A stretch of 64,000 nt of DNA from Batillaria attramentaria (GCA_018292915.2 JACVVK020000378.1:72501-136500), one strand, 5' to 3'; positions 23,440 through 35,411 are shown, counted from the stretch's first letter. The notes: generated by a model from the letters alone, not told the origin. Numbers and translations are program-made.

Positions 23440-24300
23440 GTTATTATGATATATGATGGTTGGTTATAAATCTTACAATTGTTCCCCCCCATAAAATCAA
23501 ACATAGGCAACATTTTCCGGGATGCTTATTGTTTAGTTTTGTCAGCCAGTTCTCGTTCGCGATTAAGTACGCACAAATATATGGTTGGTTATAAATCTTA
23601 TGAATTGTCCCCTAATAAATTAAAACACTGAGAGGCAGGATTTTCACAACGCTAATTGTTTATTTTGCTAGTGTCATCAGTGTGTAAGGTTGGTCCCTAT
23701 ACACCCCTGGCTCACACGGGCCGCCATGATGGATGGACTCGCTTTGTTGTACATGTACATAACTAGTTAAAAATCCTACAATCATTCCCATGAAATCAAA
23801 TCAAGCAGGATCTTTTTAAACAGTGCTATTTGTTTATTTTTGCCTGTTCTAGTTCATGATTAAGTAAACACAGAAAACTGAAAGGGTAAACAGAATTACA
23901 ACTTTTTTTGTTCACAAATATGAAGTATAGATGATATGGCTAGTTATATGTCTTACAATAGTCCCCCCCCCCCCCCCTAAAATCAAAAACAAATAGGCAA
24001 GATCTCTCGTTATGCTTATTTTTATTCTGGTAGCTCAGTCTCGTCGCTCGCGATTAAGTACGCACACAGAACCGAGTCCGAAAACGGAATTGTGGCCACT
24101 TTTCCGGCGTTCAAACTGCAAAGAATGTATTCCTGGTGATAGACTTTATAATTATAGTCCCCGTACAATTAAAACAATGGCGTGATTCTTCATACTACTT
24201 ACAGTTTATTTGTACCAGTTTTCGTTTTTCATCAAGAGCGCACAACTCACAGTGAGTGGGTAAACGGAATTATGGCCCCTTTGGGTTTTTAATGTCTAGA
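23440..24300. repeat. Degenerate tandem repeat, about five copies of 150-220 bp
   Basis: Repeating order of motifs: GTTATAAATCTTACAAT, a C run or CCCC, AAAATCAAA, AGGCA-GAT, ATGCTTATT, GTTCTCGTTCGCGATTAAGT, ACGCACA. Copies begin near 23458, 23584, 23760, 23940 and 24135. They are too diverged for a recent array and carry no open frame. Confidence 0.75.
23727..23736 (+). promoter_or_regulatory. Exact Hoxb1-ARE-type HOX/PBX site TGATGGATGG
   Basis: The ten bases match the vertebrate Hoxb1 autoregulatory repeat motif for HOX1-PBX dimers. It lies 5.1 kb into intron 1. No Meis/Prep site is evident within about 40 bp, and it falls inside a repeat array, which argues for caution. Confidence 0.3.
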
Positions 24301-24734
24301 TTATTTTGCTCTTATTTTGATGTAATTTGATTTGCTTCCAGTACAGCCAATAACGCATTATTTCTCGCCCCGTCTTCCCGAGAAAAGAAAAATCGTTCTC
24401 AAGAAGAAAAAAAAAAAGTCCGTTCATGCTCACATATTGAACGGACAGAACTTGATCACTGAAATCGGTGGCGTTTCTGTATCAGTTAATGTATGTCTCT
24501 GCTAAAATAAATCAAGAAGTAATTGACTGGTAAATCATTTTTAAATGAACATGATCTGAAACGTTCCGGTTGAATGACATTCTGTTTACTTTGTGCGTTA
24601 ATAAACTCACATTAAGAAACCAACAAACCCAGAATACTTTTGAATATATGTAGAATTTAATTTTAGCCTATACGGCGAAATACTTTTGATATTGTTTTGT
24701 ACTGTTACTTACAAACTGACAAATGCACGTTTCA

Positions 24735-24903
24735 GGGGAGCCGGGGTGGCCCAATGGTAGAGCGTGGGACTTTCAGTTCTCGGGTCTTGAGTTCGTATCC
24801 CGGCTGGGACCAGATATTTGTGCTGGCTTTTTCTTCGTTGCCCCGTCATTGATATCACCCGTATGTGGTGGCAAAGGATGTTAAACCCCCACCCACCCAC
24901 CCA
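24735..24903 (+). mobile_element. SINE-A copy, near full length
   Basis: GGGAGCCGGGGTGGCCCAAT head, GAGTTCGTATCCCGGCTGG, TTTGTGCTGGCTTTTTCTTC, and 3' end GGATGTTAAACCCC with a (CCCA)n tail. Confidence 0.93.
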
Positions 24904-25527
24904 TCCTGCAGGTCAAAACGATTTTACTCTCCTTGGCTGTCTTTCAGGTAACTTTCGAATGTGATAAAATAATTTCGTGAAAGAAATTAAAAAAACAAAA
25001 CAGCTGAGGGAATGAATAGGAAAAAATCCACATGTCTGTGTTTGTGTTGTTGTAAAATTAAGTGCCCATATTACCATTAAGAGCTTGGTTAATCAAGTAT
25101 ATTTATTTAGAGAAAATATGATACAGCCAGTCCGATTTTGGAGTGGACGGGTGCCCTTTAAACTTGTATCACTGACACCCTCGAGCAAAATAAACGTCAT
25201 GTTTTCTTCCTCTTGATTTAGTCGTTTTTGGTCGTTATTTCCATTTTGTGTGCCATTTCTATGCGCCTTTCTTGATTCAAATCTTGTTTTATTCAGTAGG
25301 ATTAGTGTGACTGTTTTGCCAATAATGATGTGGTCATCATTTAAACTTCTCTCGAAGAAAAAAGTGAAAGAATTATCAGGTTTCTTTTGCGTGCGAGTAT
25401 CAGCAAAAACAAATTCATTTCGTTTCTGGCAAACACAGATGCATATTCTTCTTCTTTTATTGTTATCGTTGATACTGCAGATTACAACGTAATACTTTTC
25501 CGTGAACTGCTCCTCGGTATCCACCCG

Positions 25528-25640
25528 ATCCCGGCTGGGGCCAGATATTTGTGCTGGCTTTTTCGTCGTTGCCCCGTCTTTGATATCACCCTATGTGGTG
25601 GAAAAGGACGTTAAACCCCCCCAAACTCACCCACCCCCCG
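25528..25640 (+). mobile_element. SINE-A copy, 5' truncated
   Basis: Begins inside the B-box/acceptor region (GATCCCGGCTGGGGCC) and runs to GGACGTTAAACCCCCC and a CACCC-rich tail. 5' truncation is usual for target-primed reverse transcription. Confidence 0.9.
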
Positions 25641-25971
25641 GCATCCACTCACGGTATAATCGAATTTCACGCACACGTGAAACTAAAAAGAAAACCACAA
25701 TCATTGTGTTGAGTGCATTTTTTCTTGTTCGTATTTCTCTGTGCACGATGACATATACTTTCAACAGCGTGTATTGATCGGATGGCGTGAATGATACACG
25801 GCATTTACCAAGCACAACATGAGATCCCATATTATATTGGGCAGGTTAGTGAGACACGACGACAGTCAGTCACGATTGATTGCGTCTCGTCACGGTTATG
25901 ACCCGAGTGTGACAAATGTCAATGATTCTCTGTCCGGTCGGTTCGGATAAATAGTGGATGTAGGCCTCTCT

Positions 25972-26002
<31 letters not shown>

Positions 26003-26544
26003 TAAATTTGTTGCCCCCTACCACTGTTTTTCCTGTACTGTATTTGGCCCACGAGAGAGACTTTGTCGTCCCACATTTTCATATAATCTGCGCAAGACTG
26101 ATTTGAGGAAAAGTTCATGGACAAAAAATGTTATGGAAATATGCCAGTTTTTTAGTCTGCTGTCCACAGTCCGTCACAAGTTTGTCCCCCAGTCAAAATT
26201 TAAAAAAAAAAGATTTAAAAAAAAAACTAAAAAGGAGCAGACTTTGAATATTCGCGATACTGGATACCCTTCAACAGTTTTCACAGACACAGGGTTCAAG
26301 CAGTGATTTCTCCGTTTGTTAACACCCCCTTCTTCTTCAGATCAGTTCCACCCAGCCAAGCTATATCCATTCCCCTTAATAATTTACAGAATGGTGTAAC
26401 TTCATCCTCACACACACACACGCGCGCAAAAAAAAGTTGAAGCGGGGTGACATTTCCATTACTACACACAAAAGCGGCTCTCTTGACTCCCGGGTGGAAT
26501 ATGCACTGCCTGACTCGAAGCATGCAGGTTCTGCCACACGGACG

Positions 26545-27175
26545 GGGGAGAAGTTTTTGAAATTTTCTCTAGAGGGGGGAAGCGTCAGTCTCCGACAAGC
26601 AGTTCCGTTTTGCAGTCTTCCTGTGCATGCGTATCGGGTGTAAGTCGGCCTAAGTTAAGCGTTAGGGTATATATTACGGCGGTTCAATTTTCCACCACAT
26701 GAGGGTGATATGAAAGAAGAGGACGCCGAGAGACCTAAGTTCAGGGTGATCTGAAATGTTCTCTAGAGGGGAGAACTGTCAGTAGCAGTTCCGTTTGCTG
26801 TCTTCCTGTGTGTGTGTACTTGGAGTTAGGTAGACCTTATTGAGTGTTAGAGTAGATAGCACTCGTCATTTTTCCGTTATATAACAGTGATATCAGAGAT
26901 GGGGCAACGAGAAAAGAGAATACAATTTTTTTATCCCACCGCTGAGCCGGGATTCAAACATCGTTTTTTTCACCATATAACAGTGATATCAAAGATGGGG
27001 CAACATGGAAAGATAATACAAATATTTATCCCACCTCTGAGCGGGGATTCGAATTCATATTTTCCCCATATAAAGATGATATCAAAGATGGGGCAACGAG
27101 CATACATTTTTTTTTTATCCCACCGCTGAGTCAGTCAGTCTAGATTCAAACTCAAGACCCGGCTCCCCGATGGAC
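26545..27175 (-). mobile_element. Amplified SINE-A body segments in a nested duplication
   Basis: The SINE-A body (GTGATATCAAAGATGGGGCA on the + strand, so minus-strand SINE) appears four times, at about 26705, 26888, 26983 and 27078. Each of the last three is followed by ATCCCACC and a B-box-like GGATTC stretch. Upstream, the flank TTCTCTAGAGGGG-to-CAGTTCCGTTT is also duplicated (about 26565 and 26760). The head CACCCGG-type end occurs once, at about 27155-27167. This is tandem amplification of part of a SINE with its flank. Confidence 0.75.
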
Positions 27176-27841
27176 CTACGACTGAAAGAAAGTTTCTGCT
27201 CTGAAACAGAACAGCTTATCTAATGGGATCGAGTTGTTTGTCGGCAGATAAAAACACTCGTTGCTTCAATGCCGTAGCCCACCAGATTTCCGTGTAAGGT
27301 TTACCAAAGTCATCATACAGTAGCGATTCAACTCCTCTTTGCGTTGTCTTTGCAGATTCAGCTGGAAAGAATAATTATTGGTCGTTGCTCATTGCCTATT
27401 GTCCGCGTCTCCCTCCCCCCTCACTCCCCCCCCCCCTTCCCCTGCCACCATCACACAAACATAACATTTATCCTACTGCCCTTCGTCTGATTTGCATAAA
27501 TAATGCAGACAATTGGCAGTGACTGCCGGTTGTACCCCTGGGGAGCCCCGGTCACTCGTCATCCATACTTGCCGTCAGACGCTGCACAGTTGCCCCCGAG
27601 CGCTATCGTCAGCAGTTACTTTGTCCATCTCACTGTTGTCATAACTAGCCATGCACGCGCATTATTAGCAGGTTAAAGGTCTTCACTGACCGTGAACAAT
27701 TCTGGTATCTCCACAACGTGAAGGGGTCGAGACATGTCAGGGACAAAAAGATACCTCAGAACTGAGATAGCCTACGGATTGTCTGTAAGCCGTGCTATAG
27801 ACAAGACAGCACGTGATTTTTCGGCTTCATTCCAGTGGTGG

Positions 27842-27842
<1 letters not shown>

Positions 27843-27880
<38 letters not shown>
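27843..27880. repeat. (GA)n microsatellite
   Basis: About 18 GA units. Confidence 0.96.
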
Positions 27881-27884
<4 letters not shown>

Positions 27885-28856
27885 GGGTTTGATACTTCTT
27901 CTTTTCTTCTTCTTCATTCTGTCGTCGATTTTTTTCCAAGAGCTTTCATAAATTGTTGAGAAGCTCTTGGCTCCCGAATAAGTTGTAGGAAGTTTTCTTT
28001 ACCCGTGTTTGATTATTTCGACGATCAGCCATTGGTGCCGTAATAATCCTCTTACCTTCAATGTAGCCTACATTTCAAACGAAGTGGACAATTCAGCATG
28101 AACGTACAGACATCACAACCAAAGACCCCTCGTTCTGTGGCACCGGATCTCCCCCACACATGAAATGCATGATACACAGTACGGTCACGTCGCCATCCCC
28201 AAACATCATCTTCAAAACACAACACAGGGCCCTTGTTTCTGATACGCAGAGTACATAATGCCTCCCCTGTGCAGTTTCTCATTATCAAATTGCCCCAAGC
28301 CATTCCTGTAGTACCCTGTTGCCACCTATTGTTAAACCAAACAGTATAAATTGTTTGGCTGGTATCTTTACCATGACATCATTATTTTACCGTCAGTTTT
28401 ACCATTCTGTCATCGTTTTGATTTCACCTTACCACGGTATCATTGTTTTGGTTATAATTATCATGGGCAGAAGCGCAATATTTCTCTCATCTCTCAGCTG
28501 ATTTCTAAGTTCGGCCCTTTCATCTATATTTCTTCTTTGTAACCCCTCACTCACGTCTGCACTACCAGTGGTTAGGAATAAGTGATGTTGGGCATATGCT
28601 GCGAACTGGTTTCAATATTGCGCCTAGGAGATGATAAGTTGCAATATTTGCTGTATATGCGCTTAGTATTTATATTTGTTTTACCTAGTTGTAATTATTA
28701 TTTGTTTTCTACGCTTTTTTGTAACCGGGAGTTCGAGAAATTAGCATGAAAATGCAGCGTCTCCTGCATGTCCTAGGTTTATATTGCCCCGTAGATCAGT
28801 TTGCATCAGTTACCCAACGTTACATTTTTTTTTTTCACGTAGTGCAGACACACTTA

Positions 28857-28917
28857 TCCGCGAATTAGTCTTTGTGGCTTGCGCGGCGTTAAGCCTTAAA
28901 AACTCACTCACTCACTC
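28857..28917 (+). mobile_element. SINE-D 3' fragment with (ACTC)n tail
   Basis: CCGCGAATTAGTCTTTG and GCGCGGCGTTAAGCC as at 19564-19657, but with a different tetranucleotide tail, CTCACTCACTCAC. The shared body and variable tail support retroposition. Confidence 0.65.
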
Positions 28918-29228
28918 TGCCTGATTTCGACGCAGTGAGTAGTATCAGTCTGCTTGGAGTTCACTGCAATGCTCTACATCCCGTAACCTTAAACAACCAT
29001 TTTGTGCCAATAATATTTTTTAAACACTGGCCGCGTAATTACATGTATATACACTGCAGTATCGCATTTCTCCAGCTGTTCCTGAAAAGACACGGCACTG
29101 GGATGGAAACACGTGGTAGTGACGTGTGAGGTATAGAATGAACATTTTTAATATTCTCATGCAGTGCTGTTCAAAAGGAGTGATGTTTTTAGCATTTGAT
29201 AGCACAGCTTCGTTGAAACAACAGCCAC

Positions 29229-29241
29229 GCGCGCGCGCGCC

Positions 29242-29307
<66 letters not shown>
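29229..29307. repeat. (CG)n-(AC)n compound microsatellite
   Basis: A GCGCGCGC tract of about 20 bp joined to about 29 AC units, all alternating purine-pyrimidine and so a Z-DNA candidate. Confidence 0.95.
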
Positions 29308-30212
29308 AGTCTACGTATACTGATACAAACGGCAGTGTCGTGGTGATGGTGTTTTGTTTTGTTTTTTTCCCTCGATGTGTTTCACATGTGTAACTCAAGC
29401 AATCAAGGTCAGACTATTGTATGTCACAAATTAAAATTCGCTTGCCCGTTCGTTTTTTTTTTCAGTTTTGTTTTTCCCAGTGCAACGGTTTCTGATTACC
29501 TCAGTCATTTCACATGTGTACCTGGCCGGCAGCACCATTAAAAAAATGTTTTATATCGAACCACGTGCTTTATGGAGTGCGCAGTGGTTTTTTTTGTGTG
29601 CGTGTGTTTGTAACAAATACACTTCCACATCTGTTTCATACGCGGCCCCAGTTACAGGAGAACCTGCCGCTTACACTGAAAAACAAAGTCACAACTGGCT
29701 CTGAAACTGTTGGTGTTTATTTCATTTCATCCACCATGTATTTCTGTATGTAATTGTATTCTAGGTGGCATTTATCATGTTCCTAGAAAATAATCAATTC
29801 TTGTTTCTGCAGACTTAATTGTGCGGACGCTGAAAAGTACATGGAAAGCTATTTTTGAATGAGGAGTTACTGTTTGAAAAAAAAAATCACGTAGAAATGC
29901 TGCAAGTTTAGAAGCACGCAGTACTGAAATCAACATATAATACATGTATCCGTATTTAATTCAGTTCAATTCAAAATACTTTATTATCTGTTTAAGAGAG
30001 AATCCAAAACATAAACTTTTCTTGGGCCTCACATAATGCTCTGTCACAGATAAGATAAATAAAATAAGAATAATATACAGTCATTAAAAATCTTGATATA
30101 AAGATATAAAAGTAAAGTAGAGTTAAACGTTAAGATCAAACAAACTTCATAGACAGTTTAAAACAAATAACCATACATACTGTCGAACTCTAAAACTGTT
30201 TAATAAGAAAAT

Positions 30213-30271
<59 letters not shown>

Positions 30272-30284
30272 CCCCCCCCCCCCG
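30213..30284. repeat. (CT)n tract followed by a C run
   Basis: About 27 CT units then 15 C residues; a long polypyrimidine strand. Confidence 0.95.
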
Positions 30285-30689
30285 ATCAAATGCCGGTGCA
30301 TATCCAGTTGGAAAAAGAAAAAGAAGCAAACAAGGAAAAAAAAACTTTCGTCATCTTTTTTTTTTCACGACAGTGATATACGTTGGGCTCAACCTTCAGT
30401 ATTATCACAACAGTTACCAAACTTTATTTTGTAAAGAGGATTATAAACGTTTCCGGAAAAAAAAATTAAAAAAGGATTAAAAAAAGTTTCAGTTCCAAAC
30501 ACAGCCCCACAGTCGAGAAGAAGGAGAAGTACAGAAATATTAGGGAAGGGAAACCACAGGCTGGTTCACCCGCTCTCTCAGTTGATATCATTTAATCCCA
30601 TATGATGCTGGCTCAGTCGTCATGTGTTTAATGAAGCGGAACGAGCCGTCTCTCTGCGCGCTGTGTTACGCCTCATCAATTGCTCGTCC

Positions 30690-31556
30690 ATCATATTCCC
30701 ACTATCGGTATTTCGCCAGATTCTGAGCGCGCTTGTCTGTCTGTGTCTCGCTGGCCAAAACTTGGCCGCTCTCAATATGAATTAATATCAAACTTTCGGG
30801 AAATGTTGATTGGAAGTAGGAGACAGGAAATTATAGTTCAGGATACTGAGGATTTTTTCTTCCCATATTTCGCTAGATTTTTTTTTGCTCTTTGCCGTCT
30901 GTGACTCAGCGTCAGTGGTCAAAACTTCCTGCTCAAAGTAATGGTAAACTTTCGGAAAATGGTGTTCATGAGAACAAGCAGTTAAAGCAGAGAGCATGTA
31001 CTCTGCTAGTTTACATGGCCTTTGGTTATTGTTCAGGATAGTGAGGAAGTATTTATCGTCGGTATTTCGAACGATTCTGGACGCCTTGTCTGTCCGTGTG
31101 TCTCAGTTTCACTGGCCAAAAACTTGGCCCCTTCCAATATAATGCCATATCAAAATTTGGGAAAATGTTGATTATGACTGAATAGGACACAGGAAGTTAT
31201 AGTTACGAATTCTGATAATATTTTTGTTCACGGTACTTCGCTGGATTCTTTGCGCCTTGTTTGTGTGTGTCTCAATCTCATTTGGCTAAAACTTGTACAG
31301 CCGCTGTCAGTATGATTTGATATTAAACCGGAATTTGGAAAATGTTGATCAGAAGTAGGAAACAGGAAATTATAGTTACGGATTCTGGGGATATTTGTTA
31401 TTGTCGGTATTTCGTTAGATTCTGTCGGTCTGTCCCAGTTTCATTGACCAAAACTTCAGTGGCCGTATTCAGTTCTCAATATGATTTCATACCAAACTTT
31501 CGGAAAACGTTGGTTTAAGAATTGGAGACACGAAATTATAGTTCGGGACCCTTTTC
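30690..31556. repeat. Degenerate tandem repeat, about five copies of 150-180 bp
   Basis: Shared blocks in order: GGTATTTCGC-AGATTCTG, TGTCTGTGTCTC, TGGCCAAAACTTGG, TCAATATGA, CAAACTTTCGG-AAATGTTGAT, GACAGGAAATTATAGTT. Copies begin near 30700, 30855, 31050, 31225 and 31395. The second copy is the most altered. No intact frame runs through the array. Confidence 0.82.
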
Positions 31557-32648
31557 ATGGGGTGGGGGTGGAGGGAGGGTCTCAGTTTAAAAAAAAAAAT
31601 CTTTTGGGGTGAAACCGTGTAGTGACTAAGAATTTTACTTATTGCCGTCTTATAAAATCATCAAAGCGTTTACACACCACCCCACAAAAAATAAAATGAT
31701 AAACTAGTCTTTATTTAGGACTGGGCAAAAAAACCAAAAGACCATTATCTTTGTGTCAACTTTAGAAGTAGCAATAGCAGCATTTTTCGATTTGATAAAA
31801 TCAAATTCGAATTTGATAAAATTCCAGTACACTCTCTCCAACTAAATGGATACTGAAATTTTAAAAATACAAATACGCAAGAGCAAGAAAATAAGTAGTT
31901 AAACTGCCCACCTGTACATGGAAATGACTATTGAAAAGAAAAATGAAAGAATAGCAATAACGACAAGAAATTGAACAACAGCGGAGCATGTTTTTTTTTT
32001 TTTTAATATAATTGATATATTTAACATTAACTATGAAACTGTGGTTGCAACATCAGCGACATCAAGGCACAAAAAATTTCACGAACGAAAAGAGAACGAA
32101 TACTCAGATTTCACACAAAAGCGGAGTATGTTTGGTGAAACAGATAATAAAAAGTAAGTAACTGATATCATATTGAACAGAATTAAAACTGCGGCTGCAA
32201 GCATGCAGCTGACGGCAGACCACAGGACAGACTGTGGTGTGTGTTGCCAGTTAGAACTGGTGCAGCCATCGTCCACAATTGTCCCCATGCACTTCCAACA
32301 ACATTTCTATTGACATTTTCAACAACACAGCCAATTAGCCGACACAGAACAAAGCACCCATTTAGACACTATCCATCACTCCAGCAAGAACGGGCCTGGG
32401 CCTCTCTCTCTCTCTCTCTCTCTCTGGCTCTGTGCTATCTTCCTCCCCACGCCGACCCCAGTTGAACCAGGGTTCGATCCGAAAGCTGTCGTTCTGTGAT
32501 AGCCAGCCGCTTGGAGCCCGATAAATTCTCGCCAGAAATTACTTTTTGATTTCCTTTCGGCTTAGGGACGGCCTGTTTTCATTTTGCTTCTACAATCCCC
32601 GACCGCTCTCTTTGCAATTCCTCTCTCGCGCAGTGGCAGTGGCGGTGA

Positions 32649-32649
<1 letters not shown>

Positions 32650-32695
<46 letters not shown>
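32650..32695. repeat. (TG)n microsatellite
   Basis: About 22 TG units. Confidence 0.96.
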
Positions 32696-32696
<1 letters not shown>

Positions 32697-33009
32697 CATA
32701 ACTTTTGAACATGTACGTGTTCCGCTGTGTGACCGTTGATAGTTCATTTTCTTGTGTTCATTCTGAAAGAAAATGAACGCTAACTGACAGTTCTTGTTCT
32801 TCTTCAGAAAAAGCTTAAACATTCACCAATCCTAATGGTGGCTTTAATTCATTTTTTCCCTCATGAATTCAAGGTTCTGACCAGACTGAAATACCACCAT
32901 GATAAACGTTACACAGGAGGCACAGTGTAGGGTGTGAAATTTTAGTTTTTCTTCCTGTATGTTTGCTCTTTGCTTTTCTTTGCTTTTTATATTTGCTTTT
33001 GCTTTTTAT

Positions 33010-33080
33010 ATTTCAAAAAAAAAGGGGGGAGGCGGGGGGGGGGGGGGGGGTAGGGGGGGGGGGGGGGGGGGGGCGGGGAG
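33010..33080. repeat. G-rich tract with long G runs
   Basis: Runs of 6 to more than 15 G with few interruptions across about 70 bp. This is a strong G-quadruplex candidate on the + strand, although long G runs also attract sequencing error. Confidence 0.8.
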
Positions 33081-33145
33081 GCTGGGGGAGCGATGCACTC
33101 TTCTCATCGTCTGTTTTATCCCTAACACTGGTACCAAACAGTGTC

Positions 33146-33285
33146 AGTTTTCAGTGCTCGGGTCGTGAGTTCGAATCCCAGCTGCGGCCAAATAAGTATT
33201 TGTTCCGGCTTTTTCTCGTTGCTCCGCCTTTAATGTCACCCATATGTGGTGGACAAGGACGTTACCCCCCCCCCCCTCCCCGCCA
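33146..33285 (+). mobile_element. SINE-A copy, 5' truncated
   Basis: Starts at TTTTCAGTGCTCGGGTCGTG, has GAGTTCGAATCCCAGCTG, and ends GGACGTTA then a C run. Confidence 0.88.
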
Positions 33286-33892
33286 CCGAACAGTGTTTGC
33301 TATATTACAGAGAAACGCGCTGTAAAAGTTTAACCACAACCACGTATACCCCTTAATTATCACTATGGGCCCTCCCTCCTCCATCATTATTTCTCTAAAC
33401 GCCTTTCTCACAGCAGCCCCTCTGTTTGGCCCAACTTGACTTAGAGATCTAACAACACGGCACACAAGAGGCGTGAAGCCGTGCAACAACAAGTCGACTT
33501 TTACCCGTAAAACCCGGCACAAAAAGGGGTAGAAAAGGGGCTCAAAACGATAACAAAACGAGCACAAAATAGGCACAAAAACGACAGCACAAGGAGACAG
33601 CGGGTAGCACGCACCCGAAACACGATCCGGCCTCTCTCTCCCTGCCTCCTCCTCCCCCCCCCCCCTCTTCTCTCTCTCCCTCTCACAGCGGCGTTCGTCC
33701 TCACTGATGATCCATGTCAACCCCGTGAAAAGAGGGAAGTATGTCACAGGTCAGATGTATGAAGCTGTAGAGTTTTGTTTTGACCTTTAATTATTCAGAA
33801 CGTTCTTCTCTAGGTGGAAAAAAATCTGCCCAGTTATCGACCTGCTTTGTCAAGCTTTTTAACCAACGCTGTGTAGTGTTGCGGACTGGTGC

Positions 33893-34041
33893 ACGAAAAA
33901 TCACTACTCCCCGGAAGTTTCTGATGAATACACATCGTGTTGTCCCCGACCGGAGAGCTCCTCTAGAGTTTGGTTTCCCCTGTGGCTCAGTGAGTGTACG
34001 GTTCTTCCTGTACAAGAGGTGATGCACCCACCCCCCCCCCC

Positions 34042-34095
<54 letters not shown>

Positions 34096-34365
34096 AGTCC
34101 ACACGCGTCCAGTGAATACGAGTCGTGTTTTCCCAGATAAGAGAGTCAGTTCCTCTGGAGCTTGGGTTCCCCTATGGCTCAGTGAGTTAGTGAGCAAATC
34201 CGACTCTACCCACAGACTTGAAGAAGGCGAGTGAGTACTAGCTACCCCCCGGAAGTATCCAGTGAATACGAATCGTGTTCTCCCAGATCAGAGAGTTCCT
34301 CTGGAGCTTGGGTTCCTCTATGGCTCAGTGAGTGAGCGAACGATTCGTCGGACTCCCCCCCCCCC
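33893..34365. repeat. Three-copy repeat of about 110-150 bp, the first two copies split by (AC)n
   Basis: Each copy carries GAATAC-A-TCGTGTT, GAGAG-TCCTCT-GAG, TTGGGTTCC-CTATGGCTC and AGTGAGTGAG-like sequence; they start near 33926, 34114 and 34264. The (AC)n tract at about 34044-34094 lies between copies 1 and 2. The TGGCTCAGTGAG segment resembles a tRNA A box, so the unit may be a tandem SINE. Confidence 0.75.
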
Positions 34366-34933
34366 CCTCCCTCTGCAAAAAGCGGGTTAGGGAGTACTAC
34401 ACTACTCCGCCCCGCTTGTCAGGCGCGTCTTGCTACGGGTGGCCAAAGCTGAAAAGCCGATAATCAGCAACACGGGGCGTCACTAAGGGGTGCTGGGGTT
34501 CTGCCTGGGATGCCAATTTACCCCGGATCGCAGACGGCGGCGGGACAAGTGAGATGGGTGGCTTTCCCCCGTCGTTTGTACACTTGGCGCGCGGATGAGA
34601 AGGGAGGCGACTGCGTGTTGGGTATGACAAGGGGAGGCAAACCAGGGGTGTCATGTCGGTGAGGCAAAAAGGGACAAGTGAATCATGAGATGAATGAGGT
34701 GGCCGGTGCCTTTCTCTTGCAATTCACTGTCCCTCCTCCCCCTTCCCCCTTTTTCCCCCCGCTCAGTGCATGGTCATTTAGCTGACACAGCTGCAAAGCC
34801 TGTTTTAGGTAGGGGGTATTGGGGCATTCAGCTTTTATTTTCACCACCAGCTCATCATTAGAACACACGCAAAAAAAAAAAAAAAAAAACCCAACTAAAC
34901 TTAACAGGCTATATTATTTGAAGTTACTGCTTT

Positions 34934-35170
34934 GGAATTGTTCAGCCCACCAAATTTAAAAAATAAATGCAATTCTAAATTCCGAAATTTAAATAGCTGA
35001 GCTGACCCCTCGCACCACGTGATTGTAATGTGTTTACGTCCAGTGTGTGTGAGAGAATGCGTGTGATTCACGTGAGCGTGCGTGTTGGGTTCAGTTCGCG
35101 GCGCTTTGAGCAGATTCATGAAATTGGGTAAAGCGTCTATACAATATTCATTATTATTATTATTATTATT
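34934..35170 (+). mobile_element. SINE-B copy, 5' truncated
   Basis: Matches the 3' two-thirds of 53241-53638: TTCAGCCCACC, AAATTCCGAAATTTAAATA, CGCACCACGTGATTG, GTGTGAGAGAATGCGTGTG, CGGCGCTTTGAG, then an ATT tail at about 35147-35170. Confidence 0.85.
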
Positions 35171-35231
35171 ACTGTACTGCTGAACTAAGAATGACTGTCT
35201 CAGTATGAGTGTGTCTACTGATAGTGTAGTG

Positions 35232-35411
35232 GGTGGGTGCGGTGGGCGTTTAGGGGTTTTTAACGTCCTTTTCCACCACATACGGTGATATCAAGACGGG
35301 GCAATGATGAAAAAAGCCAGCACAAATATGTTGGCTTCAGCCGGGGATAACGAACTCACGACCCGAGCATTAGAAGTCCAACGCTCTACCATTCGGCCAC
35401 CCCGGCTCCCC
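35232..35411 (-). mobile_element. SINE-A copy, full length, with 12-bp target-site duplication
   Basis: Minus-strand copy from the GGTGGGTG tail to GGCCACCCCGGCTCCCC. It is flanked by identical GATAGTGTAGTG at 35220-35231 and 35412-35423. This is the clearest proof in the window that SINE-A moves by retroposition, with a cut of LINE-endonuclease type. Confidence 0.95.

Larger units (their letters stand above)
27881..33145. other. Intron block without coding sequence
   Basis: Besides the SINE-D fragment, the AC tract and the 30.7-31.6 kb array listed separately, this block holds AT-rich unclassified DNA. At about 29956-30200 there is a stretch opening CAATTCAAAATACTTTATTA and closing on a CT tract, which could be a retroposon 3' end on the minus strand but has no second copy here. 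Confidence 0.45.

Noticed and set aside
33262..33747. 161-codon minus-strand frame
   Set aside because: Built across low-complexity Arg/Glu/Gly tracts and a SINE tail; no domain.
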